Source of the DNA: Roseobacter denitrificans OCh 114
GTDB taxonomy: Bacteria > Pseudomonadota > Alphaproteobacteria > Rhodobacterales > Rhodobacteraceae
Assembly: GCF_000014045.1 (NCBI RefSeq)
Contig: NC_008209.1
Coordinates: forward strand, 1,201,001 to 1,265,000
Direction: 5' to 3'
Length of the DNA stretch: 64,000 nucleotides
The position numbers and the translations under genes are program-made. Positions within the stretch are counted from its first letter, which is position 1. Each line of letters begins with the position of its first letter. Below are positions 45,857-56,420 of the stretch, piece by piece. Below the pieces are notes generated by a model. The model worked only from the letters and a program-made list of their open reading frames with translations. It ran no database searches and was not told the DNA's origin.

Positions 45857-46891
45857 ATGGCCGCGGCAAAAACCATCCTGCGCTCTTTGGCAGGCGAAAC
45901 ACTTCCCACCCCTCCGATCTGGATGATGCGTCAGGCAGGGCGATATCTGCCCGAATACAAAGCGACGCGCGCGCAGGCCGGTGATTTTCTGTCGCTGTGC
46001 TATAACCCGGAATTGGCCGCCGAGGTGACGTTGCAGCCGATCCGTCGCTATGGGTTCGACGCGGCCATCCTTTTTGCCGATATCCTGCTGTTGCCGCAGG
46101 CGCTGGGGGCGGATTTGTGGTTTGTCACCGGCGAGGGGCCGAGGTTGTCCACCATCACAACCCAAGCGGATTTCGACAAGCTCAAGCCCGTGGACGAGAT
46201 CGACGCGGTTCTGAATCCGATCTACGAAACCGTGCGTATTCTGCGCCGCGAGTTGCCGCAGGAAACGACGCTCATTGGTTTTGCCGGGGCACCCTGGACG
46301 GTGGCGACCTATATGATTGCCGGGCGCGGCACGCCTGATCAGGCACCTGCGCATGCGCTGAAAGATGAAAACCGGGAATTGTTCGAGGCACTTCTGGCGC
46401 GGATCACGCAGGGCACCATCGAATATCTGTCCCGACAGATCGAAGCCGGCGCAGAGGTGGTCAAGATTTTTGACAGTTGGGCCGGGTCGCTGAAAGGCGC
46501 GGATTTCCAGAGATACGCGCTGGAACCTGCGCGCGAGATCACCGCCGCGATCAAGGCGCGTCATCCGGATATTCCGGTCATCGGCTTCCCGCGCGAGGCA
46601 GGGGATGGATACATCGGCTTCGCAAAAGCCACCGGCGTGGATTGCGTCGCCCTCGACAACTCGGTCAGCGCGGAATGGGCGGCGGCCAATGTTCAGGTCG
46701 ATGGCTGCGTGCAGGGTAATCTGGCGTCAAGCCATATGGTCACGGGCGGGCAGGCGTTGATTGATGAGACGCGCGCGATCGTAAAGGCGTTTTCTGGCGG
46801 CCCGCACATCTTTAACCTCGGTCACGGAATCACACCGGATGCTGACCCGGACAATGTGCAGCGCATGATTGACGCGGTTCGGGGGCAGTAA
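45857..46891 (+). CDS. hemE: Uroporphyrinogen decarboxylase
   Basis: 344 residues. It removes four acetate carboxyls to make coproporphyrinogen III, the substrate of HemF and HemN in this window. Signatures: [16 protein letters not shown], the central [13 protein letters not shown] and the ending [23 protein letters not shown] precedes the ATG. Divergent with hemC, so the two haem genes may share a promoter region. Confidence 0.96.
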   Translation: MAAAKTILRSLAGETLPTPPIWMMRQAGRYLPEYKATRAQAGDFLSLCYNPELAAEVTLQPIRRYGFDAAILFADILLLPQALGADLWFVTGEGPRLSTITTQADFDKLKPVDEIDAVLNPIYETVRILRRELPQETTLIGFAGAPWTVATYMIAGRGTPDQAPAHALKDENRELFEALLARITQGTIEYLSRQIEAGAEVVKIFDSWAGSLKGADFQRYALEPAREITAAIKARHPDIPVIGFPREAGDGYIGFAKATGVDCVALDNSVSAEWAAANVQVDGCVQGNLASSHMVTGGQALIDETRAIVKAFSGGPHIFNLGHGITPDADPDNVQRMIDAVRGQ

Positions 46892-46944
46892 ACGCGGATT
46901 GTGCCTTGACGGTCAGAGCGGGCTGGAATAACTGACGCTTCGAT

Positions 46945-47021
<77 letters not shown>

Positions 47022-47176
47022 TTCCACTTTCCCCGCATTTGCCTGTTGTCATCCGACCTGCGGATGGCTCGACAAAGATGGGTGACAAGCTTTTCCATCT
47101 GGCTTAGCTTTTCACTTGATGGTCAGGTCAGTTGTGTGAACACGCCAACCAGCTGCTCGGGGGGAGAACAGATACC

Positions 47177-48214
47177 ATGATTTCACGTAAGCGGTTTTTG
47201 AACCTGGCTGCGGCCGCCGTGATGGCCTTGGGCGGTGGCGCGGGGGGCGTGTCGGCGCAAGAGGTCACACTGACCCTGCACCAGTTTTTGCCGCCACAGG
47301 CAAATGTGCCGAAACTGATCCTCGATGTCTGGGCGGACAACGTCGAAGAGGCAAGCGCGGGGCGCATCAAGATCGACCGTTTTCCGTCAATGCAGCTTGG
47401 CGGGCGTCCACCGGAGCTGATTGATCAGGCGATTGACGGCGTGGCGGATGTGGTCTGGACCGTGGTCGGCTATACGCCGGGCCGTTTTCCACGGACCGAA
47501 GTGTTTGAACTGCCCTTCATGATGACCAATGCCCGTGCGGCGTCCCGCGCTTATTGGGAAATGTTTGAAACCCACATGCGGGACGCGGATTTCAAGGATG
47601 TCGAGATCCTCGGGACTTGGGTGCACGGGCCGGGCATCATCCATTCGAACCGGGAAGTCCGCACGCCCGCCGATATGGAAGGGATGAAAATCCGTGGCGG
47701 CTCGCGGCTTGTGAATTCGCTGCTGGAGAAGGTCGGGGCCGCGCCGGTAGGCATGCCCGTTCCGGCAGTGCCTGAGGGACTGTCCAAAGGTGTCATCGAC
47801 GGCACCACGATCCCCTGGGAAGTGACCACGGCGCTGAAAATCCCCGAGCTGGTGGACAATCACACCGAATTCACCGGTAATGCGCTCTATGTTCTGACCT
47901 TTGTGCTGGCCATGAACAAAGACCGCTATAACAGCCTGCCCGATGACCTGCGCCAGATCATTGACGATAATTCCGGGCTTGAATTTTCTGTTTTTGCGGG
48001 CGGTGTCATGGAAGACAATGACGCACCCGCGCGCCAGTTGGCGGCGGACCGGGGCAATACAATCGTGACCCTGACGGCAGAGGAGGCACAGGCATGGCGC
48101 GATGTCGCCGCCCCCATCTATGACGAATGGGTCGCGGAAATGTCCGAAAAGGGCATTGACGGTCAGGCGCTGATTGACGAGGCGCGGATGTTGATTGATC
48201 AATACACCGAATAA
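47177..48214 (+). CDS. dctP: TRAP transporter substrate-binding protein (DctP family)
   Basis: 345 residues with a signal peptide (RKRFLNLAAAAVMALGGGAG, cut near VSAQE). The mature domain has the DctP pattern: QLGGRPPELIDQAIDGVADV, and the carboxylate-site region NREVRTPADMEGMKIRGGS with its conserved Arg. It captures an organic acid or similar anion in the periplasm; the substrate cannot be fixed. GGGGAG precedes the ATG. First of a P-Q-M operon. Confidence 0.92.
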   Translation: MISRKRFLNLAAAAVMALGGGAGGVSAQEVTLTLHQFLPPQANVPKLILDVWADNVEEASAGRIKIDRFPSMQLGGRPPELIDQAIDGVADVVWTVVGYTPGRFPRTEVFELPFMMTNARAASRAYWEMFETHMRDADFKDVEILGTWVHGPGIIHSNREVRTPADMEGMKIRGGSRLVNSLLEKVGAAPVGMPVPAVPEGLSKGVIDGTTIPWEVTTALKIPELVDNHTEFTGNALYVLTFVLAMNKDRYNSLPDDLRQIIDDNSGLEFSVFAGGVMEDNDAPARQLAADRGNTIVTLTAEEAQAWRDVAAPIYDEWVAEMSEKGIDGQALIDEARMLIDQYTE

Positions 48215-48271
48215 CCCCGGACAGGTGCTTGCGACTATGCCTGCCCCCAGACGCGCCCGGCAGCGCAGATC

Positions 48272-48844
48272 ATGATACATCAGGCTATAATACGGCTGGC
48301 CCGGAGCACGGCGCTCATCGGGGGCTTTCTTCTGGTGGCGCTGATCATAATGACCACGGTGTCGATCGTCGGTCGGTCGCTTGGCGATATCTTGCACTCG
48401 GATTTTGCGGCCCATGCCTTGGGCGGTTTTGCGCAAGGAATGCGCGACCTCGGGCTTGGCGAAGTCAAAGGCAGCTACGAATTGCTGGAGGCTGGCGTCG
48501 CCTTTGCGATCTTTTCCTTCTTTCCGATCTGTCAATTGTACACCGGTCATGCCACGGTCGATGTGTTCACGTCACGGCTGCCGCAGGCTCTGACGCGTCA
48601 CCTCATGGCATTTTGGGAGGTGATCCTGACCGCCTGTCTGATCCTGATCAGCGTGCAGCTTTTTGGCGGGGTGCAAAGATATTATGGCAATGGCGAAACG
48701 ACGTTGTTCTTGCAGTTTCCCCTCTGGTGGGCCTATGCGGCCAGTTTTGCGGCTTCTGTTGTGACCTGCATCGTGGCGGTCTATTGTGCGATTATGCGCC
48801 TGTGTGAAAGCGTGACGGGCCGCAGCCTGTTGCCGCAGGTATAG
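48272..48844 (+). CDS. dctQ: TRAP transporter small permease (DctQ family)
   Basis: 190 residues with four predicted helices (LIGGFLLVALIIMTTVSIVG first), the DctQ family layout. It pairs with the large permease to form the sodium-dependent transporter. It begins 57 bases after dctP and ends seven bases before dctM. Confidence 0.88.
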   Translation: MIHQAIIRLARSTALIGGFLLVALIIMTTVSIVGRSLGDILHSDFAAHALGGFAQGMRDLGLGEVKGSYELLEAGVAFAIFSFFPICQLYTGHATVDVFTSRLPQALTRHLMAFWEVILTACLILISVQLFGGVQRYYGNGETTLFLQFPLWWAYAASFAASVVTCIVAVYCAIMRLCESVTGRSLLPQV

Positions 48845-48851
48845 CCCTTTA

Positions 48852-50207
48852 ATGACCGCGTTTCTTGGCCTCTTACCCTTTGCCCAGATGGACCGGCTCG
48901 AACTTGGGTTCTGGTCGTTTCTGGTGCTGCTGGGCATGGTGTTTTTGCGCGCGCCGATTGGGCTGGCGATGCTGCTCTGCGGGTTTGGGGGCTGGTATTA
49001 CGCGATGAATGGCAACCCGGTGCCGTTGCTTGCGAAACTCAAATCCGAAACCTACACCACCTTTTCGAATTACTCCCTGACGATCATCCCGCTGTTTCTG
49101 CTGATGGGGCAGTTTGCCACCCTGTCCGGCCTGTCGCAGGCGCTGTTCAAGGCGGCGGAGAGCTTTCTGGGCCATCGGCGCGGTGGCGTTGCCATGGCGG
49201 CCATTGGCGCTTGCGCGGGATTTGGTGCGATTTGCGGATCGTCTTTGGCAACGGCGGCCACGATGTCCAAGGTCGCCTTGCCCGAATTGCGCCGCTACGG
49301 CTATTCCGGCGGGTTTTCAACGGCGACGCTTGCCGCTGGCGGGACACTTGGCATTCTGATCCCGCCTTCGGTTATTCTGGTGATCTACGCAATCATCACC
49401 GAGCAGAACATTGCCAAGCTGTTTCTGGCGGCGTTCATTCCCGGCATTCTCGCGGCGCTGGGGTATATGCTCACCATCTCACTATATGTGCGCCTTTACC
49501 CCGATGCAGCCGGCACGCGCGCGCCTGTGCCCATGGGCGATCGTTGGCGCGCTTTGGGGGCGACATGGCCTGTGCTGGCCATTTTTGGCGTGGTCGTCGG
49601 GGGCATATATCTGGGCTGGTTTACCCCGACCGAGGGGGCCGCGGTCGGTGCGGCAGGTACAGGGCTGATTGCCGTGGTGTCGCGCAGCCTGACTTGGCAG
49701 ACGTTCAAGGAATGCCTCTTGGGGACGGGCCGCACGACCGCGATGATCTTTTTCATCGTGTTGGGGGCCAGTTTTTATAATGGATTTCTGGCGCTCTCCG
49801 GTGTGCCGCAGTTCATGGCAGACTGGGTGCTGGCGCAGGACTATAGCCCGTGGTTTGTCCTGTCGATCATCCTGCTCTTTTATCTCGTGTTCGGCTGCCT
49901 GATGGACAGCCTGTCGATGATCCTGCTGACCGTTCCGATCTTTTTCCCGGTAATCTCGGCGATGGATTTCGGGATGTCGCCGGAACATGTGGCCATCTGG
50001 TTCGGTATCCTCGTTCTGATCGTGGTTGAGGTGGGCCTGATCACACCGCCGGTTGGCATGAACCTGTTCATCATAAACGCCATGGATCGTGAAACGCCGA
50101 TTACACAAACATACAAAGCCGTATTGTTCTTTGTTGGCTCTGACATCCTGCGGGTCGTGGTGTTGGTCGCGTTTCCAGCGATTACGCTGTTTCTAATTCC
50201 CGCTTAA
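48852..50207 (+). CDS. dctM: TRAP transporter large permease (DctM family)
   Basis: 451 residues, about twelve to thirteen hydrophobic helices. Family signatures: GFGAICGSSLATAATMSKVALPE, the loop TLAAGGTLGILIPPSVILVI (conserved GTLGILIPPS), and PTEGAAVGAAGTG. It carries the transport pathway. Last gene of the operon. Confidence 0.94.
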   Translation: MTAFLGLLPFAQMDRLELGFWSFLVLLGMVFLRAPIGLAMLLCGFGGWYYAMNGNPVPLLAKLKSETYTTFSNYSLTIIPLFLLMGQFATLSGLSQALFKAAESFLGHRRGGVAMAAIGACAGFGAICGSSLATAATMSKVALPELRRYGYSGGFSTATLAAGGTLGILIPPSVILVIYAIITEQNIAKLFLAAFIPGILAALGYMLTISLYVRLYPDAAGTRAPVPMGDRWRALGATWPVLAIFGVVVGGIYLGWFTPTEGAAVGAAGTGLIAVVSRSLTWQTFKECLLGTGRTTAMIFFIVLGASFYNGFLALSGVPQFMADWVLAQDYSPWFVLSIILLFYLVFGCLMDSLSMILLTVPIFFPVISAMDFGMSPEHVAIWFGILVLIVVEVGLITPPVGMNLFIINAMDRETPITQTYKAVLFFVGSDILRVVVLVAFPAITLFLIPA

Positions 50208-50553
50208 AGTGTATTACTTCGCTTAAAAGGCGAATTGCCCGAGGAATTCTTGCCGGAACAACTTGCGAAGGGCGGCAGTTAGTGCAGGATGTCCCCGGTG
50301 ACGTTTGCAGGGTCTTGGGAGGGATTCGTGCTGCTTACGGTGACACACGTCTTTGATGCGATGGCTTCTTGCCGCTGGGAGGTAAGTCGGGAGGCAATCG
50401 TGACGCGTAACCGGGCGGCCAGCAGACGAAAACGCGCCGTCATGGTACTGACGGGCCTGAGAGCCAGACCCGTCGGTGCCAGTACGGTTTGCATCTTTTC
50501 TACGGAGCTATCTTAACCCTTTTGGTCTAACCTGCTTTATTTGGAGCAATGCC
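50208..50553. other. 346-bp intergenic region, no gene supported
   Basis: Short open frames on both strands lack ribosome sites and family resemblance. TTCGC / GGCGAA near 50219-50233 forms a weak hairpin after dctM. GACGGGCCTG / CCAGACCCGTC at 50451-50475 forms a stronger one upstream of the DUF309 gene; its role is unknown. Confidence 0.45.
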
Positions 50554-51009
50554 GTGCTTAATTCCGCTCACGACATTCCGATGCCACCACATGTTTATGT
50601 GCCGGGTTTCAGTCCGAGACATCACGATGACTGGTTCGACCCGATCAAGCGTTCGGTTACACCACATGTTCCTGTGAGTGAGTTGCACAACACGCCTGCC
50701 TTCATTGCAGGGCGGCTTTACTACGACGCGGGGTACTTTTGGGAAGCGCATGAGGTGTTGGAGGCGGTCTGGATCCAAACCAAGGACCCAAGCCCCGAAC
50801 GGGACATGGTGCTGGCCCTTATCCAACTGGCCAATGCGCGCCTGAAGGTGCTGATGCTGCAACCCCGCGCGGCGTGGCGGCTATGTGATATGGTGGATAC
50901 GCATTTGTCCCGTTGCCCGTCGAGCGGCATAGTGCTGGGGCTGAAGGTCGCGGACATGGTGTCTTTGGTCAGTGAAGCGCGGCGCATCGCAAAGGAAGCG
51001 ATGAAGTAA
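50554..51009 (+). CDS. DUF309 domain-containing protein
   Basis: 151 residues. The defining segment GRLYYDAGYFWEAHEVLEAV matches the DUF309 core (N/D-x-G-x-F/Y-W-E-x-HE-x-LE-x-W), a small helical bundle of unknown function with a putative metal-binding HE pair. The start is taken as a GTG at 50554 seven bases after GGAG; an ATG at 50581 is an alternative without a ribosome site. Confidence 0.85.
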   Translation: MLNSAHDIPMPPHVYVPGFSPRHHDDWFDPIKRSVTPHVPVSELHNTPAFIAGRLYYDAGYFWEAHEVLEAVWIQTKDPSPERDMVLALIQLANARLKVLMLQPRAAWRLCDMVDTHLSRCPSSGIVLGLKVADMVSLVSEARRIAKEAMK

Positions 51010-51028
51010 CCCTTGGCACAGAGGTGGT

Positions 51029-51520
51029 TCAGGCGGTCTGGGCCAGCAGGATCAGCGTCCCAAGTCCCCAGAGCGTCATCTGGTAATGCGTGTTTTGCGC
51101 CCCTTCATGGCAGAACCAATAGCTGAAATGGTTCCCCACAATCAAAAACCCGGCCCAGATCGTGGTAAAAGCAGTGGCGCCCAGGATCGCCAGTGCGCGT
51201 GCGGTTTCGGGCAGGGCAAAGCCAAAAAGCGCCATGGCCAATGCGGTCGCACCAACCCAAAGCAAGACCACCGTGGCCAGTTCGATGACCACGATCAGGC
51301 GAAACGCCAAGAGTTGAGTGCGGCGATCTGAAACCGCGCGATGGGCAACTTCCGCGAATTGCGCGGGAAACTCCGTGCGCATGCGGGTCATGTCCATGAC
51401 CTCGGCCGTGTAGGTTTCATTCACGGATGGATGCAAAATATTGTCCCGCACCCCAAGGCTCAGCCAGCCTGCGATGGACCCGGTGGCACTGAATTGCGCG
51501 AGCAGCAAGGCGGTTTCCAT
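51029..51520 (-). CDS. DUF2165 family membrane protein
   Basis: 163 residues with about four membrane helices; the pattern ATAFTTIWAGFLIVGNHFSYWF and the N-terminal GWLSLGVRDNILHPSVNE match DUF2165 small integral membrane proteins of unknown function. AGGAGA precedes the ATG at 51520. Convergent with the DUF309 gene, 19 bases apart. Confidence 0.8.
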   Translation of the reverse strand: METALLLAQFSATGSIAGWLSLGVRDNILHPSVNETYTAEVMDMTRMRTEFPAQFAEVAHRAVSDRRTQLLAFRLIVVIELATVVLLWVGATALAMALFGFALPETARALAILGATAFTTIWAGFLIVGNHFSYWFCHEGAQNTHYQMTLWGLGTLILLAQTA

Positions 51521-51549
51521 GGGCTTCTCCTGCGGCTCCGCGCGATCAC

Positions 51550-51580
51550 AAAAAAGGGGCCACACTCATGGCATGGCCCC
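51550..51580 (-). terminator. Rho-independent terminator after the substrate-binding protein gene
   Basis: On the minus strand, GGGGCCA / TGGCCCC with an 11-base loop is followed by six T residues. It ends the gene at 51598-53259 and separates it from the DUF2165 gene. Confidence 0.85.
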
Positions 51581-51597
51581 GTTGTTTGATGGATGGG

Positions 51598-53259
51598 TTA
51601 CGTCCAGGCGATCTGCTCCGGACGGATCTCGAATGAGATGTGGTGCTCACCGCCGACCAGTCCTTCGCGCGTGTGGTTGTAAAGCGAGCGCCAATAGGGC
51701 TGGATGGTTACACCTTCTTCCTGAATGATCGCCTGACCCTTCTTCATCAGCGCACGGCGCGCTTCGAGGTCGGGCGTTGCCAGCGCCTCGGTGAGGATGG
51801 CGTCGAACTCTTCGTTGGACCAACCGAATTCGTTCCACGCCTCGCCGGAGCGATAGGCAAGTGCCCAGATCTGCACACCAAGGGGGCGGTGGTTCCAGTT
51901 GGTGGAGGAGAACGGGTACTTCGTCCAGTCGTTCCAGAAGGTTGAGCCGGGCAGGATGGTGCGTTTCACATTGATGCCCGCGTCGCGCAGCTGGGCTGCC
52001 ACGGCGTCTGTTGTGTCCTTGCGCCAGGCATCATCAATCGAGAACAATTCATGCTCGAAATCTCCCATGCCGGCTTCGTCCATCAGCGCCTTGGCGGCGG
52101 CTGGATCATGTTTGCGCGGTGGCAATTCCGCGTATTCGGGATGCATGGGGCCAACGTGGTGGTTTTCGGCTACCTCTCCCCGCCCGGCATACCCCAGTTC
52201 CAGCAGCACCGCGTTGTCAACGGCCATCGAAATCGCCTGACGGACGCGTTTGTCTTCATAGGGCCTGATGCCGTCGACTTCGACCTGCTGATTGGGTCGT
52301 ATGACGATCGTGGCGCCTGTCACAACGGCGTTGTTTTGCCAGCCGTCAAGTGTGTCAAAGATGTCGATGAAATCACCCTCTATGGAGTAGGTCATGTCGA
52401 TCTCTTCGGCTTCTGCCGCCGCGACAAAGGCGGAAGGGTCCGTGCCATAGTCGATGTATTCCACCCGGTCTATCCAGGCACCATTGCCTGCGTTCCACCA
52501 GGTGTGCCCCTCGTTGCGCACCAGAACGGCCTTCACGCCGACTTCCAGCGATTCAGGCAGGTAAGGCCCTGTTCCCACCGGGTTGTCGAGCATCGTTTCC
52601 GCTGAGAAGCCCGCCGGAACAATCGCAGCCGGATAGTCGGCCATGCCGGGGATCAGCGAGATATCCGCAGAGGGCAGATTGAGGCGTACCGTGTGGCTGT
52701 CCACGACCTCGATTGCGCCGTCGATGGCCTGATCCGTATTGGGATCAATCAGGGTCGCAAAGCGGCCTGCCATTGAATTGCCCTCAAGGCTCTTGTCGCA
52801 CCAGCCGGCGATGTTGCGTGCCACGTCTTCGGCAGTGAAATCGCTGCCGTCGTTCCACTTGACGCCCTGACGCACATTCAGGGTGTAAACAGTCGCGTCT
52901 TCGTTGATTTCCCAGCTTTCCAGCAGCTTGCCGGTAAAGGTGCCGTCGTTCTCGTAATGGACGAGGTATTCGAGCCAGCCGCGGCTGAAGTTCGCGATCT
53001 GACTCCAGTCATAGGTGCGCGGGTCTTTGAGCGCGCGGACTTCCTGTTGAATGCGGACCGTGCCGCCCATCGTGTGCGCCGCTGCATGCGCTTTGGGCGC
53101 GCTGAGGCCAAGCATTGCATAGGCGGTGGCGGATGTCGCACCGAAAGCGCTCGCGAGCGCTAGAAACTCGCGTCGGCTTACGGCGTCGTTGCCGGTCTTC
53201 GCAGCGGAGTCCAGAATGGACTTCGGCAAGGGTTTGCCGGTGCTTGTCAGAAATGTCAT
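51598..53259 (-). CDS. Orphan ABC transporter substrate-binding protein (family 5) with Tat-like signal
   Basis: 553 residues. The N-terminus carries [13 protein letters not shown], a twin-arginine motif before a hydrophobic stretch ending at AHAAAH. The mature protein is a family 5 (peptide/nickel/opine type) binding protein with [20 protein letters not shown] and GTGPYLPES. No permease or ATPase genes are next to it. The start at 53259 follows GAGGAAG. The two upstream genes on the same strand (amidohydrolase, FAD oxidoreductase) suggest it may collect their substrate, which is inference. Confidence 0.88.
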   Translation of the reverse strand: MTFLTSTGKPLPKSILDSAAKTGNDAVSRREFLALASAFGATSATAYAMLGLSAPKAHAAAHTMGGTVRIQQEVRALKDPRTYDWSQIANFSRGWLEYLVHYENDGTFTGKLLESWEINEDATVYTLNVRQGVKWNDGSDFTAEDVARNIAGWCDKSLEGNSMAGRFATLIDPNTDQAIDGAIEVVDSHTVRLNLPSADISLIPGMADYPAAIVPAGFSAETMLDNPVGTGPYLPESLEVGVKAVLVRNEGHTWWNAGNGAWIDRVEYIDYGTDPSAFVAAAEAEEIDMTYSIEGDFIDIFDTLDGWQNNAVVTGATIVIRPNQQVEVDGIRPYEDKRVRQAISMAVDNAVLLELGYAGRGEVAENHHVGPMHPEYAELPPRKHDPAAAKALMDEAGMGDFEHELFSIDDAWRKDTTDAVAAQLRDAGINVKRTILPGSTFWNDWTKYPFSSTNWNHRPLGVQIWALAYRSGEAWNEFGWSNEEFDAILTEALATPDLEARRALMKKGQAIIQEEGVTIQPYWRSLYNHTREGLVGGEHHISFEIRPEQIAWT

Positions 53260-53790
53260 GTTCTTCCTCTCTGTTGGAACACGCGCGTGTGGCGTGCCAT
53301 TGCCGATGTCTGTGACGGCAAGATGATGCAGTTGATCTGCCTTTCTTTCGCGCCCCGAGCGGGCGTCGCGGGCATAGTCAAACACTCTCAGGCGTGGCGT
53401 CAAGCCCATCTTCGGATCACCTTGCGGTAACGAGGCGCGATTGGTTTTCGACCGGTCTGCTGACGTGTTATGTTTCTCGGCGGCGGCCGTCTCCTGATGG
53501 CCAGCCCGCAAGCGATCCGCCGCGGATGAGCCGCATGAACGACGTTCTTTTGCCGTGAGCGGTCGCAAATGAGCCTGCATGAATGATGCTATCTGCACCA
53601 CCGTTTGGCTTTTGGCGGATTTCCGAGGCCAACGCTCACCGTGATCTGCGTCATAAGGGCCGGGAAAAAACCGCGCATCAGACGGGTCGCGCCATGCCAA
53701 AGCGCTTTGTTGCGAATCTGTTCTCGCACACTCCCGGGGCGCGCCCGGTAGAATCTGCCGCGCGCACAGGCTCCCTTTGAAGGGACTTTT
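53260..53790. other. 531-bp intergenic region, no gene supported
   Basis: Upstream of the substrate-binding protein and downstream of the FAD oxidoreductase on the same strand. Open frames here are extensions or shadows without ribosome sites. It presumably carries the promoter of the binding-protein gene; no recognisable operator was seen. Confidence 0.4.
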
Positions 53791-55206
53791 TCAGCTTTGC
53801 GCCTCTGCAGCGAGGGCTTCGATCTCGTCAGCGGGTAGATGTTTGACCGTCTTCCAAACCGCTGACTTGGCGCTGTTCAGCAGTCCCTTTGGGTCCATCC
53901 GCTTTTTCCACGCAAGGTGCCGGTAATCCGCGTTTTTGAGGCCACCGCCCTCGACCTGCCACGTATGCGCATCATAAACCGCAAACCCGTTCGCCTCATA
54001 GGTTGCGTTGATCTGCGCCAGCCGCTGTGCCGTGGAAAACCAGATGATCGGCAGATCAAAGGTCACGATCTGCCCGCCGACGCGTGCAAACTCGTGATGC
54101 ATCCACACGTCATCTCCCAGCTTGGGCCGCAGCCTTGCAATGGCTGTGGGATCGGGCGGTATCGGGCATCCGATTTGCTGGTAGGTGGCGCTGCGATCCG
54201 CCTTGAGCACCTGCAGCGTCGTGTGGTTATAGGAAAAGTCAAAGACATGCGGCAGCTTTGCAGCGATCCTGTCCGCCTCGCTCAGGGTCAGATCGCAGTG
54301 CCCGCCCGCAGCGCGGATGCATGTTTCAAATCCTGCGATGTCGTCTTTCGGCACCAAGGACACCAACAGGTGTTTGTCGGGCCGGATGTACCCCTTGAGG
54401 CGCGGGAAATAGGCGCAGATCCGGGCATCAACCGTGGTCAGCAGTTTGCACCGGACGTCCTCTGCCTGCGCCAGAGCCAGCCCGGCCGCATAGGCATTTT
54501 CATAGGTCTCAAAGGTCGCAAGGCATCCAACCCAATCCTGCGTTGGCACCGTGCGCAGGGTGATTTCGGTGATGACACCATTCAACCCCCAGGCATGATG
54601 GATGTGCAGCGTTTCCGCGCCCTCAAAGACATGTTCGGTTGGGATTTCCTCGACTGATTGCACCTTGATCGACATGAGGTTGCCCGGATCGCGCAGCGCA
54701 CCATTGGCGATGGACCCGATCCCGGCAGAGCCGCCTGCGACAAACCCGCCGATCGTTGCGATGTCCTGCGTGGACGGGAACATCGCCATTTCGTAGCCCC
54801 GCGCGATAAGGGCTGCATTTATGTCTGCCATCAAGGCACCGGCTTGGGCGCGCACATAGCCTTCGCCGATTTCCAGAACCTTGTTCATGGCGGTTGTCTC
54901 GATGATCAGACCGCCCTCCATCGGCACGGCCTGACCGTAATTGCCTGTGCCCCCGCCGCGCAGGACGACAGGCGCGTCAAACGCATAGGCCACGGCCAGC
55001 ACATGCCGCATCTCATCCGCGTTTTTGGGGCGAGCCACCAGATCGCCGAAGCAGCGTTTCAGATCCGCGTTCAGGATCGGGCTGTACCAAAAGAAATCGC
55101 GGCTGCGCTTTTTGACCAGTACCGGCTCGTCGATCACCTGCACGGGGGCGAGGGCTGCGGCAAAGGCACGCCAGTCTATGTCAGTTTTGCCAGAGATTGA
55201 GGTCAT
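53791..55206 (-). CDS. FAD-binding oxidoreductase (FAD_binding_4, GlcD-like)
   Basis: 471 residues. The PCMH-type FAD domain is evident: PVVLRGGGTGNYGQAVP, then STQDIATIGGFVAGGSAGIG and GLNGVITEITLRT. The C-terminal half is a substrate cap without a recognisable [Fe-S] motif. Family members oxidise hydroxy acids, aldonolactones or similar alcohols and amines. No signal peptide. Its ATG overlaps the stop of the amidohydrolase gene by four bases, so the two are translated together. Confidence 0.85.
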   Translation of the reverse strand: MTSISGKTDIDWRAFAAALAPVQVIDEPVLVKKRSRDFFWYSPILNADLKRCFGDLVARPKNADEMRHVLAVAYAFDAPVVLRGGGTGNYGQAVPMEGGLIIETTAMNKVLEIGEGYVRAQAGALMADINAALIARGYEMAMFPSTQDIATIGGFVAGGSAGIGSIANGALRDPGNLMSIKVQSVEEIPTEHVFEGAETLHIHHAWGLNGVITEITLRTVPTQDWVGCLATFETYENAYAAGLALAQAEDVRCKLLTTVDARICAYFPRLKGYIRPDKHLLVSLVPKDDIAGFETCIRAAGGHCDLTLSEADRIAAKLPHVFDFSYNHTTLQVLKADRSATYQQIGCPIPPDPTAIARLRPKLGDDVWMHHEFARVGGQIVTFDLPIIWFSTAQRLAQINATYEANGFAVYDAHTWQVEGGGLKNADYRHLAWKKRMDPKGLLNSAKSAVWKTVKHLPADEIEALAAEAQS

Positions 55207-56420
55207 GGGGTCGATGCCTTTTCAAAATGATGCAGCGGCAGCAATGGGTTGCGCGTGGCCAGCAGTTCGGCGGTGCTTGCGGCGGTGCACAGGCGCAGTT
55301 GCGAGATGGGGGTTGTGTCCATGTGGACCGGGTCCTGCCCCAAGGCGCGCGCCGCGTTCAGCGTGATCGCAGGTAGCCAGTCCCCCATCGGTGGGTCCAG
55401 ATGGGCGGCCAGGCACGCCAGATGCAGGGCCGCGCGCGGGTCGTGTTGTCCGACGGGGCAGAAGGCATCCGCCACATTATCCGATGCGATGACGATTGGC
55501 ACGCCCGCCGCATCTAGTTCGCGCAGACAGGTCAGACCGCGCTGGCGGGGCGTGCCATACCGCCGCCCCTGCAGATAGAGATTGGTCGTCGGCAGCGCGC
55601 AGACTGAGATGTTTGCACGCAAAAGCTTGTCGATTATCCGATCCCGTGTCTTTGTGTCATGCTCGATCAGGCTGACTGCGTGGCCGCAAAGGATTGGCCC
55701 CTCGAACCTGCTGGCCAAAGCTGCATCACATATCGCCTCAAGCCCGTTGTAGGGTCCGAGACCTTCATCGACGTGGAAATCCAACGCGAGGCCAAAGCGG
55801 TCTGCGGCTGCGAAGACATGGGCAAGGCCGTCGTTTACGTCACTTTGGTCGTGGTGCAGAACAAAGGCCCCCAGAACCCCGGCACGGTGCCGTGCGATAT
55901 GGCTGGCCACGGCAAAGCAGAATTCCCGGTCCGCGAGTTGCGAAATACTGGTGAGCGCTGCCATCTGGACAGTCATGTCCGGGAACCCGGTCGCGGCCTC
56001 CTGCAGGACGGACCATGCGAGGGGCGGTGCGGGTTCCGTGCCCCAATCAATATGGCTGCGTGTCAGCGCGCAGCCCGCTGCCGCCAACTCACGCAGCCCG
56101 CGCGTCATGCGGTGGCGCAGGTCATCGGCAGTCCAATGCTGTTTGTCGGTGGTCTGCGCGGCGATGGCAGCGGACAGATCGCCGCCGATGCCTTTCATGC
56201 GGTCGATGCTGTGGCATTTATCCAGGTGACAATGCGCCTCGACCAGCGCGGGCATCAGGATGCGCGGCGTTTGCGAGGGCGCGACCGGGGTTAAACCCAT
56301 GGCCCGACCCCCTTTGACCGTCAGATCGCCGCGCAGGCAATCACCTTCCGTGCGGCCGCCGAATGTGGCGGGGTCGCGCAGGAGCGACAAAGGCACCAGT
56401 ATATCGCGCAGCACTGTCAT
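55203..56420 (-). CDS. Amidohydrolase, cytosine-deaminase-like
   Basis: About 405 residues of the amidohydrolase superfamily. Metal ligands of the CodA branch are visible: H-x-H in VEAHCHLDKCH, SHIDWG, DFHVDEG, CGHAVSL and the aspartate in IASDNVADAF. It probably deaminates a nitrogen heterocycle or related cyclic compound. Two starts are possible: a GTG at 56468 or the ATG at 56420; I chose the ATG because it overlaps the stop of a short upstream frame as ATGA. Paired with the FAD oxidoreductase and divergent from the Rid gene, hinting at a catabolic unit. Confidence 0.82.
   Translation of the reverse strand: MTVLRDILVPLSLLRDPATFGGRTEGDCLRGDLTVKGGRAMGLTPVAPSQTPRILMPALVEAHCHLDKCHSIDRMKGIGGDLSAAIAAQTTDKQHWTADDLRHRMTRGLRELAAAGCALTRSHIDWGTEPAPPLAWSVLQEAATGFPDMTVQMAALTSISQLADREFCFAVASHIARHRAGVLGAFVLHHDQSDVNDGLAHVFAAADRFGLALDFHVDEGLGPYNGLEAICDAALASRFEGPILCGHAVSLIEHDTKTRDRIIDKLLRANISVCALPTTNLYLQGRRYGTPRQRGLTCLRELDAAGVPIVIASDNVADAFCPVGQHDPRAALHLACLAAHLDPPMGDWLPAITLNAARALGQDPVHMDTTPISQLRLCTAASTAELLATRNPLLPLHHFEKASTP

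Noticed and set aside
50279..50516. Overlapping 71- and 75-codon frames on both strands before the DUF309 gene
   Set aside because: Neither has a family pattern or supported start; the region looks intergenic.
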